This document shows positions 32,618 to 39,313 of a DNA stretch of 64,000 nucleotides, piece by piece. A program made the position numbers and the translations under genes. The stretch's first letter is position 1. Each line of letters begins with the position of its first letter. The stretch is from contig NZ_JXTJ01000002.1 of NCBI RefSeq assembly GCF_001509835.1, positions 90,451-154,450 of the forward strand. Reading direction: 5' to 3'. The notes below the pieces were generated by a model. That model had not been told where the DNA came from. It worked only from the letters and a program-made list of their open reading frames with translations, and made no database searches. Source of the DNA: Allobosea sp. WAO (lineage in GTDB: Bacteria; Pseudomonadota; Alphaproteobacteria; Rhizobiales; Beijerinckiaceae).

Positions 32618-33418
32618 ATGCCCGCCCGCACCTATTGGAAGGGCTATCTCAAGCTCTCGCTGGTCACCTGCCCCGTCGCCATGAGCCCGGCCACATCCGA
32701 GAGCGAGAAGGTGCGCTTTCACACCCTGAACAGGCACACCGGCAATCGCGTGGTGAGCCGTTACGTCGACGCTGAGAGTGGCAAGCCAGTCGAGGCAGGC
32801 GACCAGGCCAAGGGCTACGAGGCCGAAGCCGGGCGAATTGTGATAGTCGAGGACGAGGAACTCGAGGCGGTCAGGCTCGATACCGTGCGCACGATAGATA
32901 TCGACGCCTTCGTCCCGCGCGACTCTATCCCCTGGATCTATCTCGACAGCCCCCACTACCTAGTTCCCGACGACGAGGTCGGCGAAGAGGCCTTCTCCGT
33001 CATCCGCGACGCCATGGAGGCGACGAAAATGATCGGGATCTCGCGCGTCGTCCTCTACCGACGCGAGCGGGCTGTGATGCTTGAGCCGCGGGACAACGGC
33101 ATCGTCCTCTGGACGCTGCGCTACGGCGACGAAGTCCGCGACGAGAAGAATTACTTCAGCGGGATCGACAAGGAAAAGCCTCCGCCGGAGCTCCTATCGC
33201 TCGCGCAGAGATTCATCGCCACCAAGACGCAAGACTGGTCGACCGACATGGTGAAGGACCCGGTCCAGGAGCATCTCCACAAGCTGATCGCCTCGAAGAA
33301 GCGCAAGGGCTCGCGCAAATCCGCCGTCTCCGGCGAGAAGGGGCGGCCGGCCAATGTCGTCAACCTGTTCGACGCGCTGAAGAAGAGCCTGCAGGCGGAC
33401 AAGTCACTGCGAGGCTGA
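32618..33418 (+). CDS. ku: Ku protein (non-homologous end joining), copy 2 (266 aa)
   Basis: Begins MPARTYWKGYLKLSLVTCPV, then FHTLNRHTGNRVVSRYVDAE, a 'Ku' core with RTIDIDAFVPRDSIPWIYLDSPHYLVP, MIGISRVVLYRRERAVMLEP and LLSLAQRFIATKTQDW. It has a shorter basic tail than copy 1 (LIASKKRKGSRKSAVSG). Overall it is a diverged paralog rather than a recent copy. Alphaproteobacteria such as Sinorhizobium carry several ku genes, some of which act together; whether these two form a heterodimer is inference. Start supported by GGAG 10 bases upstream. Confidence 0.93.
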   Translation: MPARTYWKGYLKLSLVTCPVAMSPATSESEKVRFHTLNRHTGNRVVSRYVDAESGKPVEAGDQAKGYEAEAGRIVIVEDEELEAVRLDTVRTIDIDAFVPRDSIPWIYLDSPHYLVPDDEVGEEAFSVIRDAMEATKMIGISRVVLYRRERAVMLEPRDNGIVLWTLRYGDEVRDEKNYFSGIDKEKPPPELLSLAQRFIATKTQDWSTDMVKDPVQEHLHKLIASKKRKGSRKSAVSGEKGRPANVVNLFDALKKSLQADKSLRG

Positions 33419-33445
33419 CTGAGCGGCCCAATGTGAGGTGTTGCC

Positions 33446-33697
33446 ATGCGTGCACAGCCCAAGCGAGCCGGCCATAACTCCAAGCTCGCGAGCGTTCCCG
33501 TCTCAATCCCCCTAGAGCTCTATCGAGAAGCCTGCCAGGACGAGGACGGTAACCGTTACACGGTCATCGTCTCGGCGCTCTTCCCGAATCTCAGCACCAC
33601 ACGCTATGCGCTCGAGGATGGAACCCCGCTGCGCTTCGTCGACGATTGCCTCTTCGAGATCGTGCCCACGGGGAGAACATTGACCCGATGCGAATAA
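33446..33697 (+). CDS. Small hypothetical protein (83 aa)
   Basis: SD GTGAGG 8 bases before ATG. It reads as a single beta-rich domain: SVPVSIPLELYREACQDEDG, YTVIVSALFPNLSTTRYALEDGTPLRFVDDCLFEI and a short tail. No family recognised. Follows ku copy 2 by 27 bases on the same strand, so may be cotranscribed, and overlaps the next gene by 10 bases. The strand pattern suggests a PilZ-like or SH3-like fold, but I cannot confirm it. Confidence 0.6.
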   Translation: MRAQPKRAGHNSKLASVPVSIPLELYREACQDEDGNRYTVIVSALFPNLSTTRYALEDGTPLRFVDDCLFEIVPTGRTLTRCE

Positions 33698-33963
33698 TGA
33701 TGGCGCACGACCACACCGACCGCCCCAACGCCTACTCCCATCTGGCCGGCCACGAGGTCTCGACCTGGTCCGAGGAATGGCGACACGAATGCGAGGTCGC
33801 CTATCTAGCTGGGCTCACGGCGCCGAAACTGAGTGTCATGCTCGACGGGGTCGCCGGCTCGACGGATCGCGAGGAGCGCGGCATCAAGGGCGTGCGCGGC
33901 GAGGCAGCGGTGGCCGCGCTACGGGCTGAGATCGCGCGGTTCAGGCAGCTTACGGCTCAATAG
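33688..33963 (+). CDS. Small hypothetical protein (91 aa)
   Basis: Overlaps the previous stop by 10 bases. Start ATG at 33688 (33697 and 33700 are alternatives). The distinctive middle part NAYSHLAGHEVSTWSEEWRHECEVAYLAGL and then MLDGV....DREERGIKGVRG and LRAEIARFRQL looks like a conserved small family of Hyphomicrobiales that I cannot name with certainty. All helical, soluble, with a His/Cys/Trp-rich stretch that might bind metal. Gene order places it at the end of a possible ku-33446-33688 operon. Confidence 0.6.
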   Translation: MRIMMAHDHTDRPNAYSHLAGHEVSTWSEEWRHECEVAYLAGLTAPKLSVMLDGVAGSTDREERGIKGVRGEAAVAALRAEIARFRQLTAQ

Positions 33964-34106
33964 GCACTGCGCTGTTTGCTTGCGGGCTGCCGCGCATCCA
34001 CCCGTGGCATTCGGAGCTAGGGCCAGAAGCTCAGGGAACATCGCTTACTGATCGAAACCCTGGAGGGTGAGGTCGTCGCCCTTGTTTCAAAGCGCTGATG
34101 CGAAAA

Positions 34107-34132
34107 GCTCGCTACCCTCTCGGGTAGCGAGC
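34107..34132. terminator. Perfect 11-bp hairpin with tetraloop
   Basis: Arms GCTCGCTACCC (34107-34117) and GGGTAGCGAGC (34122-34132), loop TCTC. A run of four A precedes it. It may terminate the ku operon on the plus strand (144 bases past the last stop) or act on the minus strand. Confidence 0.55.
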
Positions 34133-34144
34133 AAGTTGTCCGCC

Positions 34145-34178
34145 CGTCGGTCACCTCCAGGGCAGAAGGTGACCGACG
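34145..34178. repeat. Perfect 12-bp hairpin, second of a tandem pair
   Basis: Arms CGTCGGTCACCT (34145-34156) and AGGTGACCGACG (34167-34178), 10-base loop CCAGGGCAGA. It begins 13 bases after the previous hairpin. The pair sits in a 366-base stretch without a convincing protein gene apart from the tiny ORF at 34330, and could be part of a small RNA. Confidence 0.5.
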
Positions 34179-34329
34179 TGATCGGCACCCGCCAAGGGCC
34201 GATCTCGCGGAAAACCGTCTCGCCTCAACAAGGTTCCTGCACTAAGAGTGCTTGCCCAACGCAAGCGCGTAACCAGCGGACAAGAGGACAGTTCGGGGGA
34301 ATGGCTAACTGGTTTCGGAGGCGCCGCTG

Positions 34330-34419
34330 ATGTCATCCCCGACGGCGCTATGGCTGCTTACTTTGGTCTTCGTTAGCCTCGTCATCTGCTTCCTCGCCTG
34401 CGGCATTCGCATCCATTAG
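34330..34419 (+). CDS. Tiny one-helix membrane peptide (29 aa)
   Basis: 29 codons from ATG 34330 with SD GGAGG 8 bases upstream. Reads MSSPTALWLLTLVFVSLVIC, then a short GIRIH tail. One membrane helix with LWLL near its start, like LWLF in the peptide at 1427. Function unknown. Confidence 0.5.
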   Translation: MSSPTALWLLTLVFVSLVICFLACGIRIH

Positions 34420-34496
34420 CCGGAAGCGCAGGCGCCGGGCTGGTGACAGTCGCAGTCCAGCTATACGTTCTCCCTTACAGAAGGGGGTGAAAGAAC

Positions 34497-34727
34497 TTGC
34501 CGACGCGACACAGCCCGGAACAGCCGACCGTTATCATCAAGACGTCTAACGAGTACGACGCTGCCCGGCGGGAGGTGAAAAGGTTGGCGAACGCGGAGCC
34601 CGGCTCGGTCGACGCGCTGACCTTTCAGGCTTTTTCAGCAGCCATCGAAGCCTATGAAGCGCGTCAAGGTCGCGACGATAATCCATCGCAACGGTCTAGC
34701 AGCGGCCAAGCCTCCGACGCGACCTGA
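34497..34727 (+). CDS. Small hypothetical protein (76 aa), TTG start
   Basis: TTG start preceded by AAGGGGGTG at 7 bases, a strong SD. Core helix pair NEYDAARREVKRLANAEPGS then DALTFQAFSAAIEAYEAR, with a polar, disordered C-terminus. The EYDAA..E...L....G..E....L..AIE.YE pattern is that of the small helical segment found in HigA-like antitoxins and in stand-alone Hyphomicrobiales proteins; the protein at 39040-39288 has a comparable pattern (EEFDAAAARATALSDAAEG, then LAELIAAIRGWEAR). No DNA-binding domain follows, so antitoxin function is unlikely. Terminator at 34735-34772 follows. Confidence 0.6.
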   Translation: MPTRHSPEQPTVIIKTSNEYDAARREVKRLANAEPGSVDALTFQAFSAAIEAYEARQGRDDNPSQRSSSGQASDAT

Positions 34728-34734
34728 ACAAAAG

Positions 34735-34772
34735 AGAAGGCCCGGCCCCGCGCACGCGAGACCGGGCCTTCT
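34735..34772. terminator. Bidirectional terminator between convergent genes
   Basis: Perfect arms AGAAGGCCCGG (34735-34745) and CCGGGCCTTCT (34762-34772) followed by TCT on the plus strand and TTTTGTTC on the minus strand. It serves both the gene ending at 34727 and the one ending at 34787. Confidence 0.75.
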
Positions 34773-34786
34773 TCTGCGAAGGGATC

Positions 34787-35056
34787 TCAGCGGCGCATCC
34801 GCATGGCGTCGATCGCCTCGCCCGCCGCGCTGGCAGCTTCGGCCTTGACGCCGTCCAGGGCGCCGTAGAATGCGCCCCCGAAGGCGCCGGCGAGAACGCC
34901 GGGCGGACCGGCATAGATTCCGATCTCCACGCCGGACTGAATGGACTTCTCGACAGCATCACCGATGTTGCAGATTGAGTCGTAGAGGTTGAAACCGCCG
35001 CTCACGCTGTCGAGGGCCTCATCGTTCAAAGCAACGTTGTCGCGCTTGGTGTCCAT
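34787..35056 (-). CDS. Double-glycine leader peptide, bacteriocin-like (89 aa)
   Basis: SD GGAGCAG before ATG 35056. The N-terminus (DNVALNDEALDSVSGGF) is a classic double-glycine leader: L, E/D and V positions before GG, as cut by PCAT-type ABC transporters with a C39 peptidase. The mature part (about 66 residues) has hydrophobic, Gly/Ala-rich stretches (GVEIGIYAGPPGVLAGAFGGAFYGALDG), typical of class II bacteriocins or microcins. No peptidase-transporter, immunity gene or modifying enzyme is in the window. The peptide at 40427-40693 has the same leader logic. Confidence 0.6.
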   Translation of the reverse strand: MDTKRDNVALNDEALDSVSGGFNLYDSICNIGDAVEKSIQSGVEIGIYAGPPGVLAGAFGGAFYGALDGVKAEAASAAGEAIDAMRMRR

Positions 35057-35240
35057 CACTCTGCTCCATCACTTGCGTCGTTTCGATGGGTGGAGATGTA
35101 GGCTGGCTGACTTACGGGAAGCTTACAGGCGGGAGCTTTACGACAGCATGAGACCTTCAAACCGCAGCCACGGTTAGGAAATCGCTGCGGCTTTCCGCTC
35201 ATTTCGAGCGACCGATGCGCAATCGCACCGGCAATAAAAA

Positions 35241-35267
35241 GCCCGGCTCGCCGTAGCGAAACCGGGC
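35241..35267 (-). terminator. Rho-independent terminator on the minus strand
   Basis: On the minus strand GCCCGG, a paired inner stem TTTCGC / GCGAG-like, CCGGGC, then TTTTT (35236-35240). Shares its design with 34735-34772 and 36904-36931. The nearest upstream gene is 35462-35692, 195 bases away. Confidence 0.7.
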
Positions 35268-35461
35268 CGCTGGCCTGCGGACATTGGCCAGGACTTCTCG
35301 ATTGGCTTTCGCCTGAATACCGCCTCCCGCGTGATCGAACTGCCGGTACATCCACGGCGCGCTCAAGATCGGCGGCAGGTACGGCACCTTTTGGCACCGC
35401 GCCTTTAACCCGGATGAGAAAGGAATGTTCCCGCTGCTTCGTCCGTGGATAAAGGAACGCC

Positions 35462-35692
35462 CTAAATCGAAGACATTCCTACAGCCCTTCTTGGCGACTC
35501 GGACGCTAGTTCATGAACCCTTGCATCGCAGTACACCTCCGCTGCGCGTCTGAAACGCCGCCAGGCCGGCAGCGGCTCGCGGGCCGGCGACATCAGCGCA
35601 TAGTCGATTTCAGGGGGAAGAAGGGCGTCCGGATCGAACCCCGCCGACCGGCAAAGCGCCCTGGCGATGATTTCCACGCGATCTGTTTCCAT
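35462..35692 (-). CDS. Small hypothetical protein (76 aa), related to 16636-16809
   Basis: ATG at 35692 begins METDRVEIIARALCRSAGFD, then PDALLPPEIDYALMSPAREPLPAWRRFRRAAEVYCD. The first 25 residues match the protein at 16636-16809; the AWRRFRRAAEVYCDA helix is specific to this copy. A perfect EcfG promoter (35799-35823) lies inside the end of the upstream gene. Helical, basic and soluble; might bind nucleic acid. Not a recognised family. Confidence 0.65.
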   Translation of the reverse strand: METDRVEIIARALCRSAGFDPDALLPPEIDYALMSPAREPLPAWRRFRRAAEVYCDARVHELASESPRRAVGMSSI

Positions 35693-35798
35693 GACACGCC
35701 ACCCAACGCGACCACAGAGCGCCTGCCGGCCTCGCCACCGCAATTGGAGAGAGGCGGCAGGCCTGGCGCTCGGAAGGGCTCAAGAGCGCCGTCCTCAA

Positions 35799-35823
35799 AA
35801 CGCTCTATGGCGCGAGCGGTTCC
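35799..35823 (-). promoter_or_regulatory. EcfG-type promoter for 35462-35692
   Basis: Minus strand GGAAC (35823-35819), 16 bases, CGTT (35802-35799). It overlaps the last codons of the preceding gene (ends 35805). Confidence 0.6.
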
Positions 35824-36077
35824 TCATCTTCGCGCCCTGCGGAAACGCCGCTCCTTCGGGCTTTGCCAGTGAACCGCTCCACAGCTCGTGCCACCAGTTC
35901 CTTCTCGTCCAGCGCAAGCGGAACGAGGCTGGCGACCAAGTACTTGAGCCGTTCGCGCTCCTGCTCCTCGGTGCCGAGCAGCTCATGTGAAGTCGATCGA
36001 ATTTCGACCCAGGCTTCCTCGACGGCTGCGATCGCGCGGGCCAGATCGACCGGGTCGGTCAATGATCGAAATGGCAT
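35805..36077 (-). CDS. Small hypothetical protein (90 aa), paralog of 1643-1915
   Basis: SD GGGGAGG 5 bases before ATG. Begins MPFRSLTDPVDLARAIAAVE, with LLGTEEQERERLKYLVASLV and ALDEKELVARAVERFTGKA. Same length and same conserved blocks as the protein at 1643-1915. Helical and soluble, function unknown. The C-terminus is basic then acidic (REDEEPLAP). Transcribed on the minus strand ahead of 35462-35692, which has its own promoter. Confidence 0.75.
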   Translation of the reverse strand: MPFRSLTDPVDLARAIAAVEEAWVEIRSTSHELLGTEEQERERLKYLVASLVPLALDEKELVARAVERFTGKARRSGVSAGREDEEPLAP

Positions 36078-36567
36078 TTTATCCTCCCCAATCTAGAAGA
36101 AAATAGTCGTTCAATCGAGCAACAAAAGAGCCTAAACGTCGCCAGCCTCTCGATCCTGCACGGCGCGGTTTTCCCCCGTTAGTTCCGAAGCCCTTGTCCG
36201 GTCGGTGTCGTAGGCGGGCCAGTCTGTGCTCTGCGCGGCATCCCCGTCTTGGCCAAGCGCAGCCTGAGCCTCATCAGCCGCATGTGCCAAAGCGGCGTAG
36301 AGTTCGAAAGGAGCGGTGCCAGATCGGAAGCGAGGTCTCGCATTCCTTCGGCATATCCCGCGTCCGCGCCGCCCGATACGTCAAATGACAAGCGAGCGAC
36401 CACTCGGCGGGCCGAAACGACTGCGGCATCACTCCCTACGCTGCTGCGGTAGACAGTGCGGACGGCAAACAACATGCGAGGCCGTGGTCGACAATAGCGA
36501 TTTCCGTCTCCGGAGGCGTTGTACCCATCGAACGGTCGGGAAGCGGGCCGATCATTGCAGGGGGCGG
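36078..36567. other. 490 bases without a gene I can support
   Basis: Several overlapping frames are open on both strands (for example 36179-36475 on the minus strand) but none has an SD or looks like a natural protein. No hairpin, repeat or promoter motif was recognised apart from a GGAAC at 36180-36184 (minus strand) without a matching -10. Confidence 0.4.
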
Positions 36568-36831
36568 CTAAAGCTTAGTCTCCCCGTCCTTCTCTCGTCC
36601 CGCGAATATCGCCTCCCCTCGAAACGTCAACTGCGCTTGATAAATGGCCTCGCCGGTTTCGTTTTCGACCGAGATACGCAGTTCGGCGCGAGCGCCGTTC
36701 GGCAGATCCGCAATCAACTCGGCAAGCGCACGGTGGGCCTCCTTAACGGCGACCGTTTCGCTGGACAGTTCGATGGCATCTGTCCGATCGAGATGCTGCC
36801 CATCGGTCACGGCAAAGCGGTAAAGCGGCAT
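36568..36831 (-). CDS. DUF6894-family small protein (87 aa)
   Basis: ATG at 36831 with SD GGGAGG 5 bases upstream. Starts MPLYRFAVTDGQHLDRTDAI, a divergent version of the MP.YFF N-terminus, then AVKEAHRALAELIADLPNGARAEL and the strand pair RISVENETG / AIYQAQLTFRG, which is the DUF6894 layout. Paralog of 27909-28136. A GGAAC, 16 bases, CATT site is upstream at 36855-36879. Function unknown. Confidence 0.72.
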   Translation of the reverse strand: MPLYRFAVTDGQHLDRTDAIELSSETVAVKEAHRALAELIADLPNGARAELRISVENETGEAIYQAQLTFRGEAIFAGREKDGETKL

Positions 36832-36854
36832 GGCTGCCTCCCAATTTTGGGAGA

Positions 36855-36879
36855 AATGCAAATGGCCGACCCCGGTTCC
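36855..36879 (-). promoter_or_regulatory. EcfG-like promoter for the DUF6894 gene
   Basis: Minus strand GGAAC (36879-36875), 16 bases, CATT (36858-36855). The same CATT variant is seen before the other DUF6894 gene and the second ku. Confidence 0.35.
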
Positions 36880-36903
36880 TCGAATGCAGCCAAACGCAAG
36901 AAC

Positions 36904-36931
36904 GCCCGGCCTCGCTCACGCGAGGCCGGGC
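36904..36931. terminator. Perfect 12-bp palindromic hairpin
   Basis: Arms GCCCGGCCTCGC (36904-36915) and GCGAGGCCGGGC (36920-36931), loop TCAC. Resembles the terminators at 34735 and 35241 in sequence (GGCCCGG...CGCGAG...CCGGGCC), so probably the same dispersed terminator type, though no clear gene ends here. Confidence 0.5.
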
Positions 36932-37165
36932 CGACGATCTGGCCCGAAGAGGATGCCGCGACTAGCGCCGAGCAACGCAGACGCGCGGCCGCCGAACGTC
37001 GACTAGCCCGGGCACAGGCACGCAGTCGATCGAGTTGTGCTGGCTCCACTGATGACGCCTCCGGACAGAAATTGGAGCGCTGGTAAATCTTCGCGGCAGA
37101 AGGTTTGCTTCGCGCTCCGAGGAAATAGCGAGGCTAGAAGTCGGCTTTTCATTCCGCGGTCCGCT

Positions 37166-37190
37166 GGAACCCTCGTCGGTCGGCACCGTT
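37166..37190 (+). promoter_or_regulatory. EcfG-type promoter immediately before the exonuclease III gene
   Basis: GGAAC (37166-37170), 16 bases, CGTT (37187-37190): perfect match. Only 8 bases separate the -10 from the ATG at 37199, so the mRNA would start at or very near the start codon. Confidence 0.7.
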
Positions 37191-37198
37191 TCGCCCTT

Positions 37199-38008
37199 AT
37201 GGCTCGCACGCAAAAATTCGATCGAAGCAGTCGCCTCGCGGTCGCGACCTTTAACGTCAACAACATCAGACGCCGGCTCTCAAATCTGCTGGATTGGCTC
37301 GCGCGAGCCCAGCCTGACATTGTCTGCCTTCAGGAGCTCAAGTGCGCGGATCGTGCGTTCCCCGAAGCCGAGCTTCGCGCGAGTGGCTATGGCGTTGTCT
37401 GGAGGGGCGAGAAGACTTGGAACGGCGTTGCCATCCTCGCGCGCGGAACAGATCCCATACTCACGCAAACCGAGCTGCCGGGCGACGAGACCGACCGCCA
37501 AAGCCGCTACATTGAAGCTGCGGTCCGGGGCATTCTTGTCGGCTGCATCTATCTGCCGAATGGAAATCCCCAGCCAGGGCCAAAGTTCGACTATAAGCTC
37601 GCCTGGTTCGAGCGACTTCATGCGCATGCAGCTCGCCTGATTGCCGCCGGCATCCCCGTCATCCTGGCCGGCGACTACAATGTCGCTCCGACCGATCTCG
37701 ACATTTATCCGACAAGGTCTTGGGACGAGGATGCGTTGATCCAACCGGAAAGCCGGTTGGCGTTTCATCGACTCCTTGAGCAAGGATGGGCTGATGCAGT
37801 TCGTTCAGCGTATCCATCAGAGCGCATATACACCTTCTGGGATTACAAGCGGCAACGTTGGCAGCGAAATGCCGGATTGCGGCTCGACCACATTCTGCTT
37901 AGTCCCGCCCTTGCGAGAAGCCTTCTAGACGCCGGCGTCGATCGGGACGAACGAGGCCAGGAGGGCACAAGCGATCATGCGCCTACCTGGGCGCTCTTAG
38001 ACCGCTAA
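37199..38008 (+). CDS. xth: Exonuclease III-family AP endonuclease (269 aa)
   Basis: Metal-dependent nuclease of the exonuclease III/endonuclease-exonuclease-phosphatase superfamily that repairs abasic sites. Motifs: VATFNVNNIRRRL (Asn), IVCLQELKC (metal Glu), GYGVVWRGEKTWNGVAIL, YLPNGNP, ILAGDYNVAPTDLDIY (Asp-Asn), LRLDHILLSP, and TSDHAPTW (Asp-His). Complete, normal length. No SD: the perfect EcfG promoter sits 8 bases upstream, suggesting a leaderless transcript. Together with the two ku genes this gives the region a DNA-repair component under stress control. Confidence 0.92.
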   Translation: MARTQKFDRSSRLAVATFNVNNIRRRLSNLLDWLARAQPDIVCLQELKCADRAFPEAELRASGYGVVWRGEKTWNGVAILARGTDPILTQTELPGDETDRQSRYIEAAVRGILVGCIYLPNGNPQPGPKFDYKLAWFERLHAHAARLIAAGIPVILAGDYNVAPTDLDIYPTRSWDEDALIQPESRLAFHRLLEQGWADAVRSAYPSERIYTFWDYKRQRWQRNAGLRLDHILLSPALARSLLDAGVDRDERGQEGTSDHAPTWALLDR

Positions 38009-38058
38009 ACGGGCCGCTTTAAACAAGAGTAGGCGGAGTGAGCTAACGGAGCAGAGCA

Positions 38059-38310
38059 ATGTCAGCACGCGCAATAAGCTTCGTCGAGGAGTGGCTTGCG
38101 GAGCGGATTCAGCCAGGCATCTACCACGACGAAGAGAGCCCCGAGGAGCGGAATAGCAATCTCGCAGAGCAGCTGCTCCTTGACGCTTCCTCAGCCGGAA
38201 TACCTGAGGAGGAAATTGCGGAGGATTTTCCAGATCTTGCTGGTCAGATTGCCACGGCGATGAAATCCGCCTTGAACGATGACGAAACGCTCCGCGACAG
38301 GAAGGACTAA
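38059..38310 (+). CDS. Small acidic hypothetical protein (83 aa)
   Basis: ATG with SD GGAG 8 bases upstream. Begins MSARAISFVEEWLAERIQPG, then an acidic segment NLAEQLLLDASSAGIPEEEIAEDFPDLAGQIATAMKSAL. The opening MSxRAxxFxxxWL and the 'GI...EI.E..' part recall DUF768 proteins of Mesorhizobium, a small family of unknown function; I am not certain. Helical. It stands 42 bases ahead of the HD gene on the same strand and may be cotranscribed. Confidence 0.6.
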   Translation: MSARAISFVEEWLAERIQPGIYHDEESPEERNSNLAEQLLLDASSAGIPEEEIAEDFPDLAGQIATAMKSALNDDETLRDRKD

Positions 38311-38351
38311 GCGAGAAAGCGCTTCACAGGCGATCGGTGAAGGAGAAGCTG

Positions 38352-38783
38352 ATGGGAAACTTGGAACGAGCCATCGAGATCGCGGCCGCGGCGCACGCCG
38401 GCCAGACCGACAAGGCCGGCGCTCCGTACATCTCGCACCCACTCCGCGTTGCGCTCGGCTTTATCCGAGCCGGCGACGAAGAGCGTGCCATCATCGCTGT
38501 GCTTCACGACGTGATCGAAGACAGCGATGTGACGGCGGCGGACCTGCAGCGCGAGGGCTTCTCACAGACCATCGTGGAGGCGGTCGAAGCTCTGACCCGG
38601 CCGGAGGATGAGCCCTACCAAGACTTCATCCTGCGGGCCGCTGGCAATGAACTCGCGCGGCCGGTGAAGGTCGCGGATATCAAGGACAATATGAATCGGA
38701 CGCGGCTCGCCATGCTGCCCGCGGATAAGCGCGAAAAGCTCCTCGCCAAATACGAAGGCGCTCTCCAGCAGCTTGAGGCCTGA
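38352..38783 (+). CDS. HD-domain phosphohydrolase, small RelA/SpoT-hydrolase type (143 aa)
   Basis: ATG at 38352 with GGAG 7 bases upstream. Compact HD domain: AHAGQTDKAGAPYISHPLRVAL supplies the first His, AIIAVLHDVIEDSDVTAADL the HD pair, and KVADIKDNMNRTRLAML the last Asp. This is the pattern of SpoT hydrolase domains and of Mesh1-like small (p)ppGpp hydrolases, so the enzyme may lower alarmone levels or act on another nucleotide; the family is not settled enough to be sure. No synthetase domain. Located in the stress region. Confidence 0.85.
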   Translation: MGNLERAIEIAAAAHAGQTDKAGAPYISHPLRVALGFIRAGDEERAIIAVLHDVIEDSDVTAADLQREGFSQTIVEAVEALTRPEDEPYQDFILRAAGNELARPVKVADIKDNMNRTRLAMLPADKREKLLAKYEGALQQLEA

Positions 38784-39039
38784 AGCCAGTCAATCTCACT
38801 TCGTCGGCCTGCCTGGATCGATTGGACTCCACGATTCAGATGGCTTCCGTTTGCCCTTAGACGAAGCGCCCTCGCTCCGGCTTGGAGCGCCCTCACCTTT
38901 CGGTTCGGCTTCAGGAATGTCAGTTCCTGGCCGGGGGCGGCTGTCCGCGCTCCTGCGAGGCTGCCCGCCTGTCTTATCATTTTCGTTTGATGCTCTTCCC
39001 ACCGGTGCCTCCCTCGTTCGCCTGCCGAAGATCGGGCCG

Positions 39040-39288
39040 TTATTCTCGAAGCTTGCCTACATTGGCTGGCAGCCCTGAAAACGGCAGATCATCGGGGCTG
39101 CGGTTCGTGCCGGGTTCAGGATTTTCCTCTGGCCCGTGACCTTCGGGCTCGCGACGCGCTTCCCAGCCGCGGATCGCTGCGATCAGTTCCGCGAGTTCGT
39201 CGGCCGCCGGTGTGCCCTCGGCTGCATCACTCAGCGCGGTCGCGCGGGCGGCAGCGGCATCGAACTCTTCTTTGCTCTCGATTCGCAT
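39040..39288 (-). CDS. Small hypothetical protein (82 aa)
   Basis: ATG at 39288, SD GGGGAG about 9 bases upstream. N-terminal helices MRIESKEEFDAAAARATALS and ELAELIAAIRGWEARREPEG, then a Gly/Pro/Glu-rich, probably disordered tail. The helical half resembles that of the 34497-34727 protein. A GGAAC, 16 bases, TGTT site (39314-39338) upstream hints at EcfG control. No function assigned. Confidence 0.6.
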   Translation of the reverse strand: MRIESKEEFDAAAARATALSDAAEGTPAADELAELIAAIRGWEARREPEGHGPEENPEPGTNRSPDDLPFSGLPANVGKLRE

Positions 39289-39313
39289 GTCAGAAGCTCC
39301 CCTTACTTCTCGC

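Noticed and set aside
34067..34330. 87-codon frame between the ku operon and the tiny ORF
   Set aside because: It covers both perfect hairpins and has no SD; structured RNA or terminators explain the region better.
36179..36475. 98-codon minus-strand frame
   Set aside because: No SD and unnatural composition; left as unexplained intergenic DNA.
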